From NCBI GenBank assembly GCA_946480695.1, contig CAMLKG010000026.1, forward strand, positions 1-64,000: 64,000 bases of DNA. Direction: 5' to 3'. This DNA is from an uncultured Cellvibrio sp. GTDB taxonomy: Bacteria > Pseudomonadota > Gammaproteobacteria > Pseudomonadales > Cellvibrionaceae. The position numbers and the translations under genes were made by a program. The notes under the pieces were generated by a model. That model saw nothing but the letters and a program-made list of their open reading frames with translations, made no database searches and was not told the origin of the DNA. Below are positions 19,712 through 28,165 of the stretch, piece after piece (positions within the stretch are counted from its first letter, which is position 1; every line of letters begins with the position of its first letter).

Positions 19712-19879
19712 TCAATCAATTTGCAAGCGAGCCTGGCGTTCCTGAATCACATTCAGTGTTTGCAGCAACTCATACTCGGGCAGGGTTACCGGTGTTGCAC
19801 TTTGCGGAGCCTGCGCACTCGTGGCCGGCACCGGTTCCGGTGTCACCTGGGTAATCACTTCGTTAATGATGACCGGCAT
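19712..19879 (-). CDS. DUF5908-like small eCIS protein
   Basis: 55 residues, starting MPVIINEVITQV and ending ERQARLQID. The 'MPxxIxEhxxxV' start and ~55-60 residue length match the small DUF5908 proteins that sit between the LysM/tube-cap gene and the VgrG-like gene in eCIS loci; this position is exactly the same here. AGGGGG lies 8 nt before the ATG. The family's role is unknown. It is short enough to be missed by automated gene calling. Confidence 0.75.
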   Translation of the reverse strand: MPVIINEVITQVTPEPVPATSAQAPQSATPVTLPEYELLQTLNVIQERQARLQID

Positions 19880-19899
19880 ACATTTTCCCCCTGGTATTG

Positions 19900-20991
19900 C
19901 TAATCAAAACCCAGTGAACCGGACGCTTTTATGCCGTTGGGGCCTGCGCTTGCCGAAGCGCGGCCACTGGCGGTTAAGGTCCCGGATCGCAGGTTTGCAC
20001 CGGGGCGCGCATTACCGGTCGTTCCGCCGGCAGTAACCCTGGCCGCAATAATGCTGCCCGCGGTCAGGCCGGTCGCTACTTTGGTGTTGGGGGAAAAGGC
20101 GCCGGGAATGCCGGTGCCAACGGAGCTGGATGCGCCGAAACTGAATGCCGGGGTGGATTTCATCATCGCCGTTGCGTTTATGCCGCCGCCGGGGCCCCCT
20201 GAAATGCCGGCGCCGCCCTGGATAGTTGCGCTTCCCGGGATGCCCATGGTCCCGGAAAAACCAGCGGTTCCCGATACGCCCATGCTCGCCGACAGGCTTG
20301 CCGACGCCGACATGCCGGGCACCGCCAGGGCAGAACTTGATGGCATACGCGGCGCTTCAACACCGTTGTACAGGGAGGTATCGCGCCACTCCCTGGGTTG
20401 GCGCGCGGCGGTGTGTGGGGTATCGCTATTCGCTCCGAGGGAAGGGGTTTGCCGTTCCGCCTGTTTGGCTTCATTCGACATAAACTGGAAGCGACTTTCG
20501 GTCATCTTTATGGCGACGGTGGCGCGTAGCGGGGTGCCTTCCCAAGAGAAAAAATCGAGTGTTTCATCGAAACTTTCCATAATGCCGACAAACGAAAATG
20601 TGCCCCACACAAACATGCAGCGTTTGGGTTCCGCATTTTTATCTCCAACATCGGCCTGCTTCATAAATTCATTGGCAATGGCGCCGGTAAATTTGCGCAC
20701 GTCGCTGCTGGTATCAATTTCCTTTAGCTTTCCCTCTTCACTGGTTGTGCCCTGGTCGGTCTCCATGCTGGAGTCAAAAATCAGCTCCACACTGAGTGAT
20801 GACGAACTTTTATCGACGTATTGCGCCGCGCGGCTATTCCCGCTTCGCTCATTTTCCTTGAGTGAATTGGCCAGGGTTACTTTCAATGTCGTGGGGTTGA
20901 ACATCACCTTGATTTCTTTCGTGCCGCGCGTCGGGTTATCAATGGGCCCGGACACGGTAAATAAGGTGGCTTTTTCAATTTCGCCGTTCAA
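19900..20991 (-). CDS. CIS tube-cap/adaptor protein (Afp7 N-terminal type)
   Basis: 363 residues. The N-terminal ~180 residues match the contractile injection system tube protein domain (EKATLF, IKVMFNPTTLKVT, then FVWGTFSFVGIMESFDETLDFF). In Afp7/PVC7 this domain caps the tube at the baseplate and is followed by LysM. Here LysM is absent; residues about 190-363 are a low-complexity Gly/Ala/Ser/Thr-rich region with repeated GxSGTxG-like units. The start is uncertain: a TTG at 20991 gives the expected N-terminus, with no clear ribosome-binding site, and the frame is open further upstream. Confidence 0.78.
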   Translation of the reverse strand: MNGEIEKATLFTVSGPIDNPTRGTKEIKVMFNPTTLKVTLANSLKENERSGNSRAAQYVDKSSSSLSVELIFDSSMETDQGTTSEEGKLKEIDTSSDVRKFTGAIANEFMKQADVGDKNAEPKRCMFVWGTFSFVGIMESFDETLDFFSWEGTPLRATVAIKMTESRFQFMSNEAKQAERQTPSLGANSDTPHTAARQPREWRDTSLYNGVEAPRMPSSSALAVPGMSASASLSASMGVSGTAGFSGTMGIPGSATIQGGAGISGGPGGGINATAMMKSTPAFSFGASSSVGTGIPGAFSPNTKVATGLTAGSIIAARVTAGGTTGNARPGANLRSGTLTASGRASASAGPNGIKASGSLGFD

Positions 20992-21008
20992 TGTTTGTTC
21001 TGCATCGG

Positions 21009-21479
21009 TTAACCCGACGCAGCCTCCAGCGTCAGGCTTTCGTGGACCAGGGTGAGTTCTTCAATCGCAACCTGGCTTGCGGTCGATGAAAGGTCGGCAC
21101 CTTTGAAGCGAGTGGGCAATACACCTTGCAGTCGCCAGGTAAGCAGGGGCAACGCGACCCCATCCGTATCGACTTCGCTGCCCATGACCACAATGGTGCC
21201 GCTCAGGCGATAGCCATAATTTTGCCCGCGGGTAACCGCATCGAACCAAAGGCTGAGATCCCTGATTTTGGTGACGCCGCGTTTCAGCACAATGGGGGTA
21301 AACCGTGTTTGGCCCACCCGCTGTATTTCACCCCAGTTGCGTCCGCCCTCCTGGATGGCACGCGGTTCCATGGTCATTTCCAGGCCGGTAACTTCGCTGA
21401 AGTAGCCCTGGCACAATAACTCCTGGTTGGAGGGGTTATACAAATTCACCTCAAAGCGAAAGGGAACAAACTCAAACAC
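21009..21479 (-). CDS. Tail tube protein 2 (gp19/Afp5-like)
   Basis: 156 residues, normal for T4 gp19-like tube proteins (TIGR02241). It contains FRFEVNLYN, GYFSEVTGLEM and VLKRGVTKIRDLSLWFD, the characteristic tube motifs, and ends with a beta strand carrying IEELTLVHE. In eCIS a second tube paralogue usually lies next to the baseplate. It starts with GTG inside the end of the second sheath gene (8-nt overlap), indicating coupling. It is clearly divergent from the first tube gene at 23082. Confidence 0.87.
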   Translation of the reverse strand: MFEFVPFRFEVNLYNPSNQELLCQGYFSEVTGLEMTMEPRAIQEGGRNWGEIQRVGQTRFTPIVLKRGVTKIRDLSLWFDAVTRGQNYGYRLSGTIVVMGSEVDTDGVALPLLTWRLQGVLPTRFKGADLSSTASQVAIEELTLVHESLTLEAASG

Positions 21480-23034
21480 GATTCACCCCCGTTTGCCATT
21501 CGCCATCCCGATTGATAAACGTGATAACAATTTTGTCGATGGGATACGCCAGTGCGATCTCGATATCAAAGGCAATCACATGGTCCGCGCTGCTCGCGCG
21601 GGTGATGCGAAACGCATCTTCGGGCGAGGCGCCACGCAAGGCGCCGGCGCGGTAAAGTGCCAGGAAAAAGCGTTCAAGTACCAATTGCGGCCTGGGGTCA
21701 CGCGGGTCCAGGTTGAAAACCAGATGATCACCCAGCTCGCGTAATTCACGGACCAGGTAACCGAGGAAGCGGACTATTTCCGCCGAGCGTGTTCCGTTAA
21801 GGCGCGGGCTGTAATGGTTACCTTCGCCGGGCAATGGATAATCATCGCGATGCAAGGCGGGCACCAGCAGGCGCTCATCGTCCAGTTTTAATGTTCCCGC
21901 TTTTAAATTGATAACACCGATGCCCGGCGTCTCGCGCAGGGCGATAGTGTCCTGGATGTCGAGCGCCGGGAATGGTTGCGCCAGCGACATTAAAGGTTGC
22001 CTCGCCACTGAACTCCATGCCCCGTTTTCCCGGGTGTTCCGGGCGATAGCACCGGCCAGTATTCCCGCGGGGCTGGAAATGCGTTCGCCCTGGCGCAGGT
22101 AGGGAAACACCATTTGCACTTGCCGCAATAAATGCGCATTTGCGGTTTTGCGCGCGTTATCGAGTACGGATAGGGCTTCCGCATCGGCCACCGGGCTTGC
22201 GAGTGTGTTGCTGTAACTCAATGGCAGGGTAATAACGAATTGGATATCCGAACGTTCGCGGCTGGTTAATTGCACTAACCGATGCAACACGGTTAACAAG
22301 GGTTGCACCGGCAAGCCTTCAAATAATCCGCCGGGCGGTTGCTGTTCAGGGTGGCCATCCTCCAGCAGGGTCCCCAGGGGGAGGAATACAGGCTCGGGAT
22401 TCTCCGGGGTGTTAGCGGGTATATCAGGTAACTGCGCGGGGATTTGCAAACGCTCCAGGTCCGGCATAACCACCAGGCCGAGGCGATTGATCACCAGCAG
22501 GCAGGCGAGGCCGCGCAGTTTATCCACATCCAGCAGGGATTGCGGTTGCTCCGGTAAAAAGCCCGCCAGGCCTTCCGATTCCGGCACCCGAACCAGCCAG
22601 AGTTTTTCGCCGCCGTTAATAAAAAAATCATCCACCGCCTGGGGCAACCAGGCGCGTGCGCCTGCCAGCACACTGCCGTAGCGGGTGGGCGCAGTACGGG
22701 CGTCGGGAAAGATATCGTCAAACTCCGCCGTTGAATGCAGGGGGATCGGCAAATGGGATACCGCCGCATCCAGCCGGTCCAATAATTTTTCGATCACTTT
22801 GGGTGAAACGTCATGCGCGCGCGCGAGGGCAATTTCGTCGGTTAATAACAACACCTGTTTGATGCGCTCACTGAAACCCGCCCGGCGAACCTCGTCCACA
22901 AGGGTGGCCAGGGCGAGCAGGCGCTCTATACGAACCCGCCCCGGGCAATGGCCGAGCATCCCCACCTCCAGTGCGGCGGGGCGACGCACCAGGGGACGTG
23001 GATTTAATTGAACGCGCGCGCCAAGGAATTCCAT
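21472..23034 (-). CDS. Second, divergent tail sheath protein (Afp3/4-like)
   Basis: 520 residues. The C-terminal part carries sheath signatures (ENGAWSSVA, DTIALRETPGIGVINL, SAEIVRFLGYLVRELRELG), but the N-terminal half lacks the usual PGVYVEE strand and instead holds a Pro-rich insertion (PANTPENPEPV, residues about 210-220). Such extra sheath paralogues next to the baseplate are common in eCIS and provide the first or last sheath ring. I chose ATG 23034 over TTG 23040. The 3' end overlaps the second tube gene. Confidence 0.8.
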   Translation of the reverse strand: MEFLGARVQLNPRPLVRRPAALEVGMLGHCPGRVRIERLLALATLVDEVRRAGFSERIKQVLLLTDEIALARAHDVSPKVIEKLLDRLDAAVSHLPIPLHSTAEFDDIFPDARTAPTRYGSVLAGARAWLPQAVDDFFINGGEKLWLVRVPESEGLAGFLPEQPQSLLDVDKLRGLACLLVINRLGLVVMPDLERLQIPAQLPDIPANTPENPEPVFLPLGTLLEDGHPEQQPPGGLFEGLPVQPLLTVLHRLVQLTSRERSDIQFVITLPLSYSNTLASPVADAEALSVLDNARKTANAHLLRQVQMVFPYLRQGERISSPAGILAGAIARNTRENGAWSSVARQPLMSLAQPFPALDIQDTIALRETPGIGVINLKAGTLKLDDERLLVPALHRDDYPLPGEGNHYSPRLNGTRSAEIVRFLGYLVRELRELGDHLVFNLDPRDPRPQLVLERFFLALYRAGALRGASPEDAFRITRASSADHVIAFDIEIALAYPIDKIVITFINRDGEWQTGVNRV

Positions 23035-23081
23035 AGCCAACTACCGCTACTGTGGATCAAAAAAACGGGACATTGGGCAGG

Positions 23082-23543
23082 TTATTCCTGCTCAATATGC
23101 TCCACCGCCAACACCAGCTCTTCGATGGCAACATCATTGCCACCTTTGGCGGTGAGTGTCGGTCCTGTCCATTTAATCGGCATGGCACCAATTAATTTCC
23201 AGGTAACAACCGCGGCGGTGTTCGCCGGGTTTTCATCCGTTAATTTAATTTGCACGTTGCGCTTGGCATTCACATCGCCCTGGCGCACTTGCTGCAACCA
23301 ATCGTAAATATTGCTCGCGCCTATGACGCCGCGTTTAAGGGTCACATCACCTGCCTTGGTGATGGCCGGAACCTTGGTGACGTAATTGGTCTTGGCGTTG
23401 CCGTTGCGGTATTCCGCGATAGTGACTTCGGCGTTAAGGCCGGAGACTTCTGAAAATCCGCCCAGCACCGTGGCTTCGCTGCCATCGCCCAAATTCACCA
23501 GGTAATTAAAAACGCTGTAAGGTGTTTCTCGTAATTCAGCCAT
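23082..23543 (-). CDS. Main tail tube protein (gp19/Afp1-like)
   Basis: 153 residues. Typical tube protein: YSVFNYLVNLGD, GGFSEVSGLNAEVTIAEYRNGN, TLKRGVIGASNIYDWLQQVRQGD, and a closing VAIEELVLAVEHIE strand. It forms the inner Hcp-like tube of the particle. It lies immediately downstream of the main sheath gene (79-nt gap), the standard order in eCIS. GAGGA lies upstream of ATG 23543. Confidence 0.92.
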   Translation of the reverse strand: MAELRETPYSVFNYLVNLGDGSEATVLGGFSEVSGLNAEVTIAEYRNGNAKTNYVTKVPAITKAGDVTLKRGVIGASNIYDWLQQVRQGDVNAKRNVQIKLTDENPANTAAVVTWKLIGAMPIKWTGPTLTAKGGNDVAIEELVLAVEHIEQE

Positions 23544-23622
23544 GAAAGTTGTCCTCGTTTATACAACCGGTTTAATCGTTTGCCACCGGGGGAGACGCGT
23601 TGCATCCCCCGCGCATTCACCA

Positions 23623-25785
23623 CTAGGCATCAGCGGTTTTTTGGCCGATGCGGAAGATCACGAATTCAGCCGGTTTGAGCGGTGCGACACCGATCTCGCA
23701 CACCAGCCGGCCGTTATCCAAATCGTTTTGTGTCATGGTGCTGCGGTCGCAGCGCACGAAGTAAGCCACCTTGGGCGTGGGCCCCAGTAACCGGCCGTTA
23801 AACCATTCGCTGTAGAGGAAATCTTCCACCGTGGTGCGCACATTGGCCCAGAGGCGCTCACCGTTAGGTTCGAACACAATCCATTGGGTGGATTTTTCAA
23901 TGGAGCGTTCGAGGTAGAGGAAATAGCGGCGCACATTGATGTACTTCCATTCCGGATCGCTCGACAAGGTCCTGCCCCCCCAAACGCGATGGCCGCGCCC
24001 CGGAAATGAACGCAGGCAATTTATGCCGTCGGGATTGAGTAATTCCTGCTGGAAGCGATTGATGTCCTGGGCAAAACCCAGGGCGCCGATCACCGGTTCG
24101 TTGGCGGGGGCTTTATGCACACCGCGCAAAACGTCGGTATTGGCGTAGACGCCGGCGATAAACCCGGCGGGGGGAACATTGATTGTGGTGCGCGCACCGC
24201 TTGGGTCGGCGGCGACCACCCAGGGGTAGTAAAGCGCGAGCCGGCTGTCATCAAATTGCGAGCGGAAATCGCGCACTTCGGCGAGGGACATCCCGTCGCG
24301 CGCATCCACAATGCCGACGCGATAGCGCATCTTGCGGCAGTGCTTTTGCATTTCCACCACGATGGCCTGGTGGTTGGTCGCATCCGCCGCGGCGGCGGGG
24401 GCCATGACAATGGCGATGTCCTCGACATCTTCAAACGCGGCGAAGCCGGTGCTGCCGTTGACTTCGTCAATCTCGCCGCCGTAATCATTCGCATCGGGTG
24501 CCGTGCCGTCGGTACCGTTTTGCAGGTTAATCAGGTAACGCGCACCGGTGAGGGGGTTTTGCGCAGCGTCCAGGGCGTCCGGGTCAAACATATCGTAAAG
24601 CGCGGCAAGGATTTCCTCACCCGTCGTGGCGGTAAGCGCAGCCTGGATCGGGCTGGCGAGCGCGTCGCTGCGCTTGGCGGGCGTTGCCGCCAAAACGCTG
24701 GCCAAACTGTTGGCCCCTGACGGCGCGGTGGAAAGGTTGCTGTAGGAATAGACTACCGATCCATTCGATAAAACATCCAGGTCAAAATTGCGCTGGATTA
24801 ACACCGCGCCCGCGCTGGACGGCACAGCCGCCAGTGCGGAGAGGTAAAACGTAATGTCCGTTGCCACGCCGGTATTTAAATCATTGCCGCCGGTCACGGT
24901 AAATTGGGTGCGATCACCCGCCGTAACACCGTGCAATGTGGTGAGCGAACCCCAGTTACCGCCGCCATTAATAAAATTACTGATATTAACCGCGCCGTTG
25001 AGTCGCAATACCGCCGAGGTACCATTGGCGAGGGGACCGGATTTGGGTTGGCGCAAGGTTATCCGGGTGAAATTAACCGTCACACCACCGCCATTCACCA
25101 CCGCAGCGCGCAGGAAGACTCCGTTCGCACCGCCGGCAACCAGGTTTGCCGGTGCCAGGGCCGGCTGGCCTTCGGGTACGGTGAGGGTGCCGAGGTTATC
25201 CACAATTTCGTAATTATCGCCGACGCGCCTTACCAGGCCGCGGAATCCCATGGGGAAATGCGTGTCGGTCACTACTGTGTCATCGGTATCGCCATGGCGC
25301 GCCGCCAAAGGAATGCCGGTGGCTTCCAGGAATACGACTTCATTTTCAGCGGGCAAGGCGGGCGTTTCTATCGCCAGCAAATTCTCGCTATCGCGCCAGT
25401 GCACTTCCAGGGTGTAATTGCCCTGCGCACCGGGAAAACGTGCGGAAAATTCCACATCCCCCCCACCGTCACTGGCGCTCGCGTTTACCGGGGCGCCGCC
25501 TGCTACGCGCGCCACAAACAATTTGCTGCCGCCGCCATCAAAAAACGCTTTTGCGGCAATGGCGGTATGGTTAAGCACCGTTGTGCCACCCATATCCAAG
25601 TCATTGGCATCGCCGTAAACGCGCACGTAATCCGCAAAGCTGGTCAGCAATTCGGGTTTGCCGCGCAAGGGCCCCGTGCGCGTCGGGCCAACCAAACCCG
25701 CCACACTGGTTCCCACGCCCTCAATGGACTTTGCGCGGTAACTCACTTCTTCAACAAACACTCCGGGAGCCAGATATTCGGGCAT
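23623..25785 (-). CDS. Main tail sheath protein (Afp2-like)
   Basis: 720 residues. The N-terminus EYLAPGVFVEEVSYRAKSIE is the hallmark of contractile sheath proteins, followed by TSVAGLVGPTRTGP. The C-terminal domain has GHRVWGGRTLSSDPEWKYIN, VRRYFLYLERSIEKSTQWIV and FLYSEWFNGRLLG, all conserved in gp18/Afp2-type sheaths. It is longer than minimal eCIS sheaths (about 350-500) because of a beta-rich insertion around residues 100-400, probably exposed on the particle surface. A strong AGGAGG precedes ATG 25785. Confidence 0.93.
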   Translation of the reverse strand: MPEYLAPGVFVEEVSYRAKSIEGVGTSVAGLVGPTRTGPLRGKPELLTSFADYVRVYGDANDLDMGGTTVLNHTAIAAKAFFDGGGSKLFVARVAGGAPVNASASDGGGDVEFSARFPGAQGNYTLEVHWRDSENLLAIETPALPAENEVVFLEATGIPLAARHGDTDDTVVTDTHFPMGFRGLVRRVGDNYEIVDNLGTLTVPEGQPALAPANLVAGGANGVFLRAAVVNGGGVTVNFTRITLRQPKSGPLANGTSAVLRLNGAVNISNFINGGGNWGSLTTLHGVTAGDRTQFTVTGGNDLNTGVATDITFYLSALAAVPSSAGAVLIQRNFDLDVLSNGSVVYSYSNLSTAPSGANSLASVLAATPAKRSDALASPIQAALTATTGEEILAALYDMFDPDALDAAQNPLTGARYLINLQNGTDGTAPDANDYGGEIDEVNGSTGFAAFEDVEDIAIVMAPAAAADATNHQAIVVEMQKHCRKMRYRVGIVDARDGMSLAEVRDFRSQFDDSRLALYYPWVVAADPSGARTTINVPPAGFIAGVYANTDVLRGVHKAPANEPVIGALGFAQDINRFQQELLNPDGINCLRSFPGRGHRVWGGRTLSSDPEWKYINVRRYFLYLERSIEKSTQWIVFEPNGERLWANVRTTVEDFLYSEWFNGRLLGPTPKVAYFVRCDRSTMTQNDLDNGRLVCEIGVAPLKPAEFVIFRIGQKTADA

Positions 25786-25831
25786 GGTTTCCTCCTCATG
25801 CTCACCCTAGGGTGATTTCAGTCAGTCAATG

Positions 25832-26647
25832 TCAGACGGTTTGCACAGCAATAAATAATTTGTCCATGGAATTGATTCGCTGCTGGGAGCCGGGGCGAAC
25901 CTTGAACGTCAGTTGTTGGGAAAAATTTCCCGCCTGGGTGGCGGATTCCACATTCAGCGCAACGAAATCATTGCTATTCGCGGGCAGGTTTTTCGTCGCC
26001 GCCATATCGCCGGAAATGCGCAAATTGGCGTTGTAGTCAGTGGTGTTTAATGGCAAGGGCGGCAAGCGTGTCAATGCCATGCGAAAGTCGCCTTTCGCAT
26101 CGGTTTGCCCGACAAAGGTGACGGTTTCGTTTAGCCCCACACTCACTTCCAGGGTCAATAGCCCCCAGACCAATGGTTCGCCATCAACCGCTTTCAAAAC
26201 CCGCCCCTGGATTACCCCCCCGCTACCCGCGGTTACGCCCAATGGCGAGGGATACAACACCACGCCCTGGCCGTTGCCGGCGCCGAGGGTGATGGCAAAT
26301 GCGGCGGGATTGAATAATTGGCGTGGATCATTCACATGGCCGGCAACCTGGAAGGGCGCCTGCGCGGGGCGCGCACGCTCGGCCTCGGTGGTTTTACCGG
26401 CGTGCATGGGCTGGTCGGGTGTTTGCCAAAACGCGGTTTTTCCCAGGCTGTGCAAATAGCGGATAGCCCTGGGTTTTTCGGTGAAGGTAACCTGCAAGGG
26501 AATTTCAATGCGGGACATAGCCGCCGGTGATGTTGCCGAGGCGCCATCCAGCCAATAGATCACATCGCTGGCGTGCAGCAAATTAGTTTCCATCACCCGC
26601 ACCTGGGTGGCATCCGCTAATTCAAATTCACTGGATTCATCGGCCAT
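25832..26647 (-). CDS. Unknown eCIS-locus protein with carboxypeptidase-regulatory-like region
   Basis: 271 residues. Residues about 140-215 contain GGVIQGRVLKAVDGEPLVWG and DAKGDFRMALTRLPP, resembling transthyretin-like/carboxypeptidase regulatory folds that occur in surface-exposed extensions. No signal peptide. It lies between the DUF4255 gene and the sheath gene. The function is not recognised; a structural or decoration role is inferred only from position. No strong ribosome-binding site is seen before ATG 26647. Confidence 0.72.
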   Translation of the reverse strand: MADESSEFELADATQVRVMETNLLHASDVIYWLDGASATSPAAMSRIEIPLQVTFTEKPRAIRYLHSLGKTAFWQTPDQPMHAGKTTEAERARPAQAPFQVAGHVNDPRQLFNPAAFAITLGAGNGQGVVLYPSPLGVTAGSGGVIQGRVLKAVDGEPLVWGLLTLEVSVGLNETVTFVGQTDAKGDFRMALTRLPPLPLNTTDYNANLRISGDMAATKNLPANSNDFVALNVESATQAGNFSQQLTFKVRPGSQQRINSMDKLFIAVQTV

Positions 26648-26728
26648 GGTGACTTTTTCTCAAATTCCTGTTGACGTTAGGCTGTAAAAATTTTTTTAAA
26701 AATATCCGGTGCTGTACCGATTTTTTTT

Positions 26729-27325
26729 TCAGGTTTCGGCAACTCCCGTGGGGAAGATGCGCGACATAACCGGAGGCCCTTGTGTTTCCTGCATGTTGAG
26801 GCGCAAACGCAAGGTTTTTACGACATAGGGAACACTCAGGGTAAAGCTGATATTCAAGGTGTCCCAAATACGCAATAAATCCTCGGTAGTCATTTCCTCG
26901 GGCGTCACTGTGAGAATTTCCTTTTCACTCCATCCCTGGTCGTAATCGCTCAGGTGGGAAATATCCAGTCGCGCTTCATTCGCCAGGGCGGTCATGGCCC
27001 AGGCGAGCAAATCCGCTTCAATCGATGCGCTGGTGCCCGATGCCATCAGCAACAGGTGTAAATTCACCGGCAGCTCGGGCGCGGGCCCCGCGTTCTTATC
27101 CGTTCCCTGGGGCGAAAAAAAACGGCTGCGGCCATGGGGATCAATCGCCAGGCGATGTAGGTATATGCCCAGGTAATTTCCCGTTTGCGCATCGTCAATG
27201 GTGGTACTGCCAAACAGTTTTACCGATGCACTTACCGGCCCCGATTTCAGTTCTGCCGGCATGCGCGTTTTAAAAAAATGTTCAAGGCTGAGTAACACGC
27301 CGTTCACCGCGCGATAAGACGCCAC
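26729..27325 (-). CDS. DUF4255/Pvc16 N-terminal domain protein (Afp16-like)
   Basis: 198 residues, usual size. Matches the DUF4255 (Pvc16_N) pattern: SYRAVNGVLLSLEHFF, NYLGIYLHRLAIDPHGR, LPVNLHLLLMASGTS, then TTEDLLRIWDTLNISFTLSVPYVVKTLRL. The Afp16/PVC16 protein is the terminator that caps sheath and tube at the distal end. It starts with GTG at 27325, two bases after the stop of the upstream small gene, with a GGGGG stretch before it. Here it opens the operon, whereas in Afp it closes it. Confidence 0.85.
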   Translation of the reverse strand: MASYRAVNGVLLSLEHFFKTRMPAELKSGPVSASVKLFGSTTIDDAQTGNYLGIYLHRLAIDPHGRSRFFSPQGTDKNAGPAPELPVNLHLLLMASGTSASIEADLLAWAMTALANEARLDISHLSDYDQGWSEKEILTVTPEEMTTEDLLRIWDTLNISFTLSVPYVVKTLRLRLNMQETQGPPVMSRIFPTGVAET

Positions 27326-27327
27326 GT

Positions 27328-27627
27328 TTAAATCCCCCGCTCATCGTGTGGTTTACCCTCGCCCTGTTCGGTGGCGGGCACACTGCTGGTATAAAGCACC
27401 GCACCGTCAGCCAGGGTGCGGATAGTGACCAGGCCCTGGGCGCAGAGATAATCCATGGCTTGCGCCACCTTGCGCTGCCCCTCTTGCAAACGCTGGCGCA
27501 TGATCCACCAGCGGGCGATTCCCTCCAGCGTGTCGGCGACTTGTCCGCGTTCGCGCAGGTAAGCGGCTATTTCATCCGCAAGGGCTTTGATATCAGCCTG
27601 GGTATCACTGCTGTCGATGCTTGCCAT
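27328..27627 (-). CDS. Small helix-turn-helix-like eCIS protein
   Basis: 99 residues. The segment IARWWIMRQRLQEGQRKVAQAMDYLCAQGLV followed by a short beta hairpin resembles a winged-helix fold, as found in small proteins at the head of some eCIS operons. It may be a regulator of the locus or an assembly factor. It is the first gene downstream of the -24/-12 promoter, with a GAAGGA ribosome-binding site directly before ATG 27627. Confidence 0.75.
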   Translation of the reverse strand: MASIDSSDTQADIKALADEIAAYLRERGQVADTLEGIARWWIMRQRLQEGQRKVAQAMDYLCAQGLVTIRTLADGAVLYTSSVPATEQGEGKPHDERGI

Positions 27628-27718
27628 GGGTCCTTCTCAATGTCCGCCAGAATCACCGCCAGGTTTGTATCCGGTACGCTGCCACCAGGCTCGTTTTACC
27701 TTTGCGTAAACACTCAGG

Positions 27719-27734
27719 AGCAAGCGCTGTACCA
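27719..27734 (-). promoter_or_regulatory. Sigma-54 (-24/-12) promoter of the eCIS operon
   Basis: On the minus strand the site reads TGGTACAGCGCTTGCT. It matches the sigma-54 consensus TGGCACG-N4-TTGCW at the invariant GG and GC, with the required 10 nt between them. Transcription would start near 27,708, leaving an 80-nt leader to the first eCIS gene at 27627. A sigma-54 activator gene lies divergently 430 nt away, supporting the call. Confidence 0.75.
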
Positions 27735-27798
27735 AAACCGTTTTAAATGTTTAACCCATTGAAAATACGCAGTTTATTTTTTAAAACATCGTTTTGTG

Positions 27799-27818
27799 CC
27801 GGGTGAAATAACACCCGG
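27799..27818. promoter_or_regulatory. Inverted repeat, candidate activator binding site
   Basis: CCGGGTG-N6-CACCCGG (arms 27799-27805 and 27812-27818), located 65-85 bp upstream of the -24 element. This is a plausible place for an upstream activating sequence of the divergent sigma-54 activator. Binding is inferred. Confidence 0.5.
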
Positions 27819-27961
27819 TGCTTTGCAGAAAAACGGCGAATGGAAAATTCAGGCGACACAAAAACCGGGCACAAAATTTCCCTGTGGGTTATTCCTGACC
27901 CAATTTGGAAATGCCCTGGGTAGCCGATTCAGGGGGGGGCAGGTCGCCGGTGTGAGGTGTC

Positions 27962-27979
27962 AAGTGAAAAAAGTCACTT
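27962..27979. promoter_or_regulatory. Second inverted repeat between eCIS operon and its activator
   Basis: AAGTGA-N6-TCACTT (27962-27967 and 27974-27979), in the same 538-bp divergent intergenic region. It lies about 230 bp upstream of the eCIS -24 element and 187 bp upstream of the activator gene. It differs in sequence from the first inverted repeat, so the two may serve different proteins. The rest of 27628-28165 holds no gene that I can support. Confidence 0.4.
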
Positions 27980-28165
27980 AAGTTGGTTGAATGCTGTGCT
28001 AGTTTTATTAAGTCGTTAGCGGCTCCCATGCGATCAAAAAAACCAGCAAGCACCACAAATACAATACCTGGGCTGCACGGATGGCGGCGTTAAGAGGGGG
28101 GAGATGGTGTTATTGGTGTGGTCCGCAGGGGTTAGGCATTACACGAGATAAAAGGATGATTACCC

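Noticed and set aside
19931..21055. 374-residue plus-strand frame.
   Set aside because: Mirror of the Gly/Ala/Ser-rich Afp7-like gene; its Pro/Ala repeats follow from that low complexity.
1..27627. Prophage interpretation of the tail genes.
   Set aside because: No capsid, portal, terminase, integrase or lysis genes, and the gene set (DUF4255, AAA+ ATPase, two sheaths, two tubes) is that of an eCIS.
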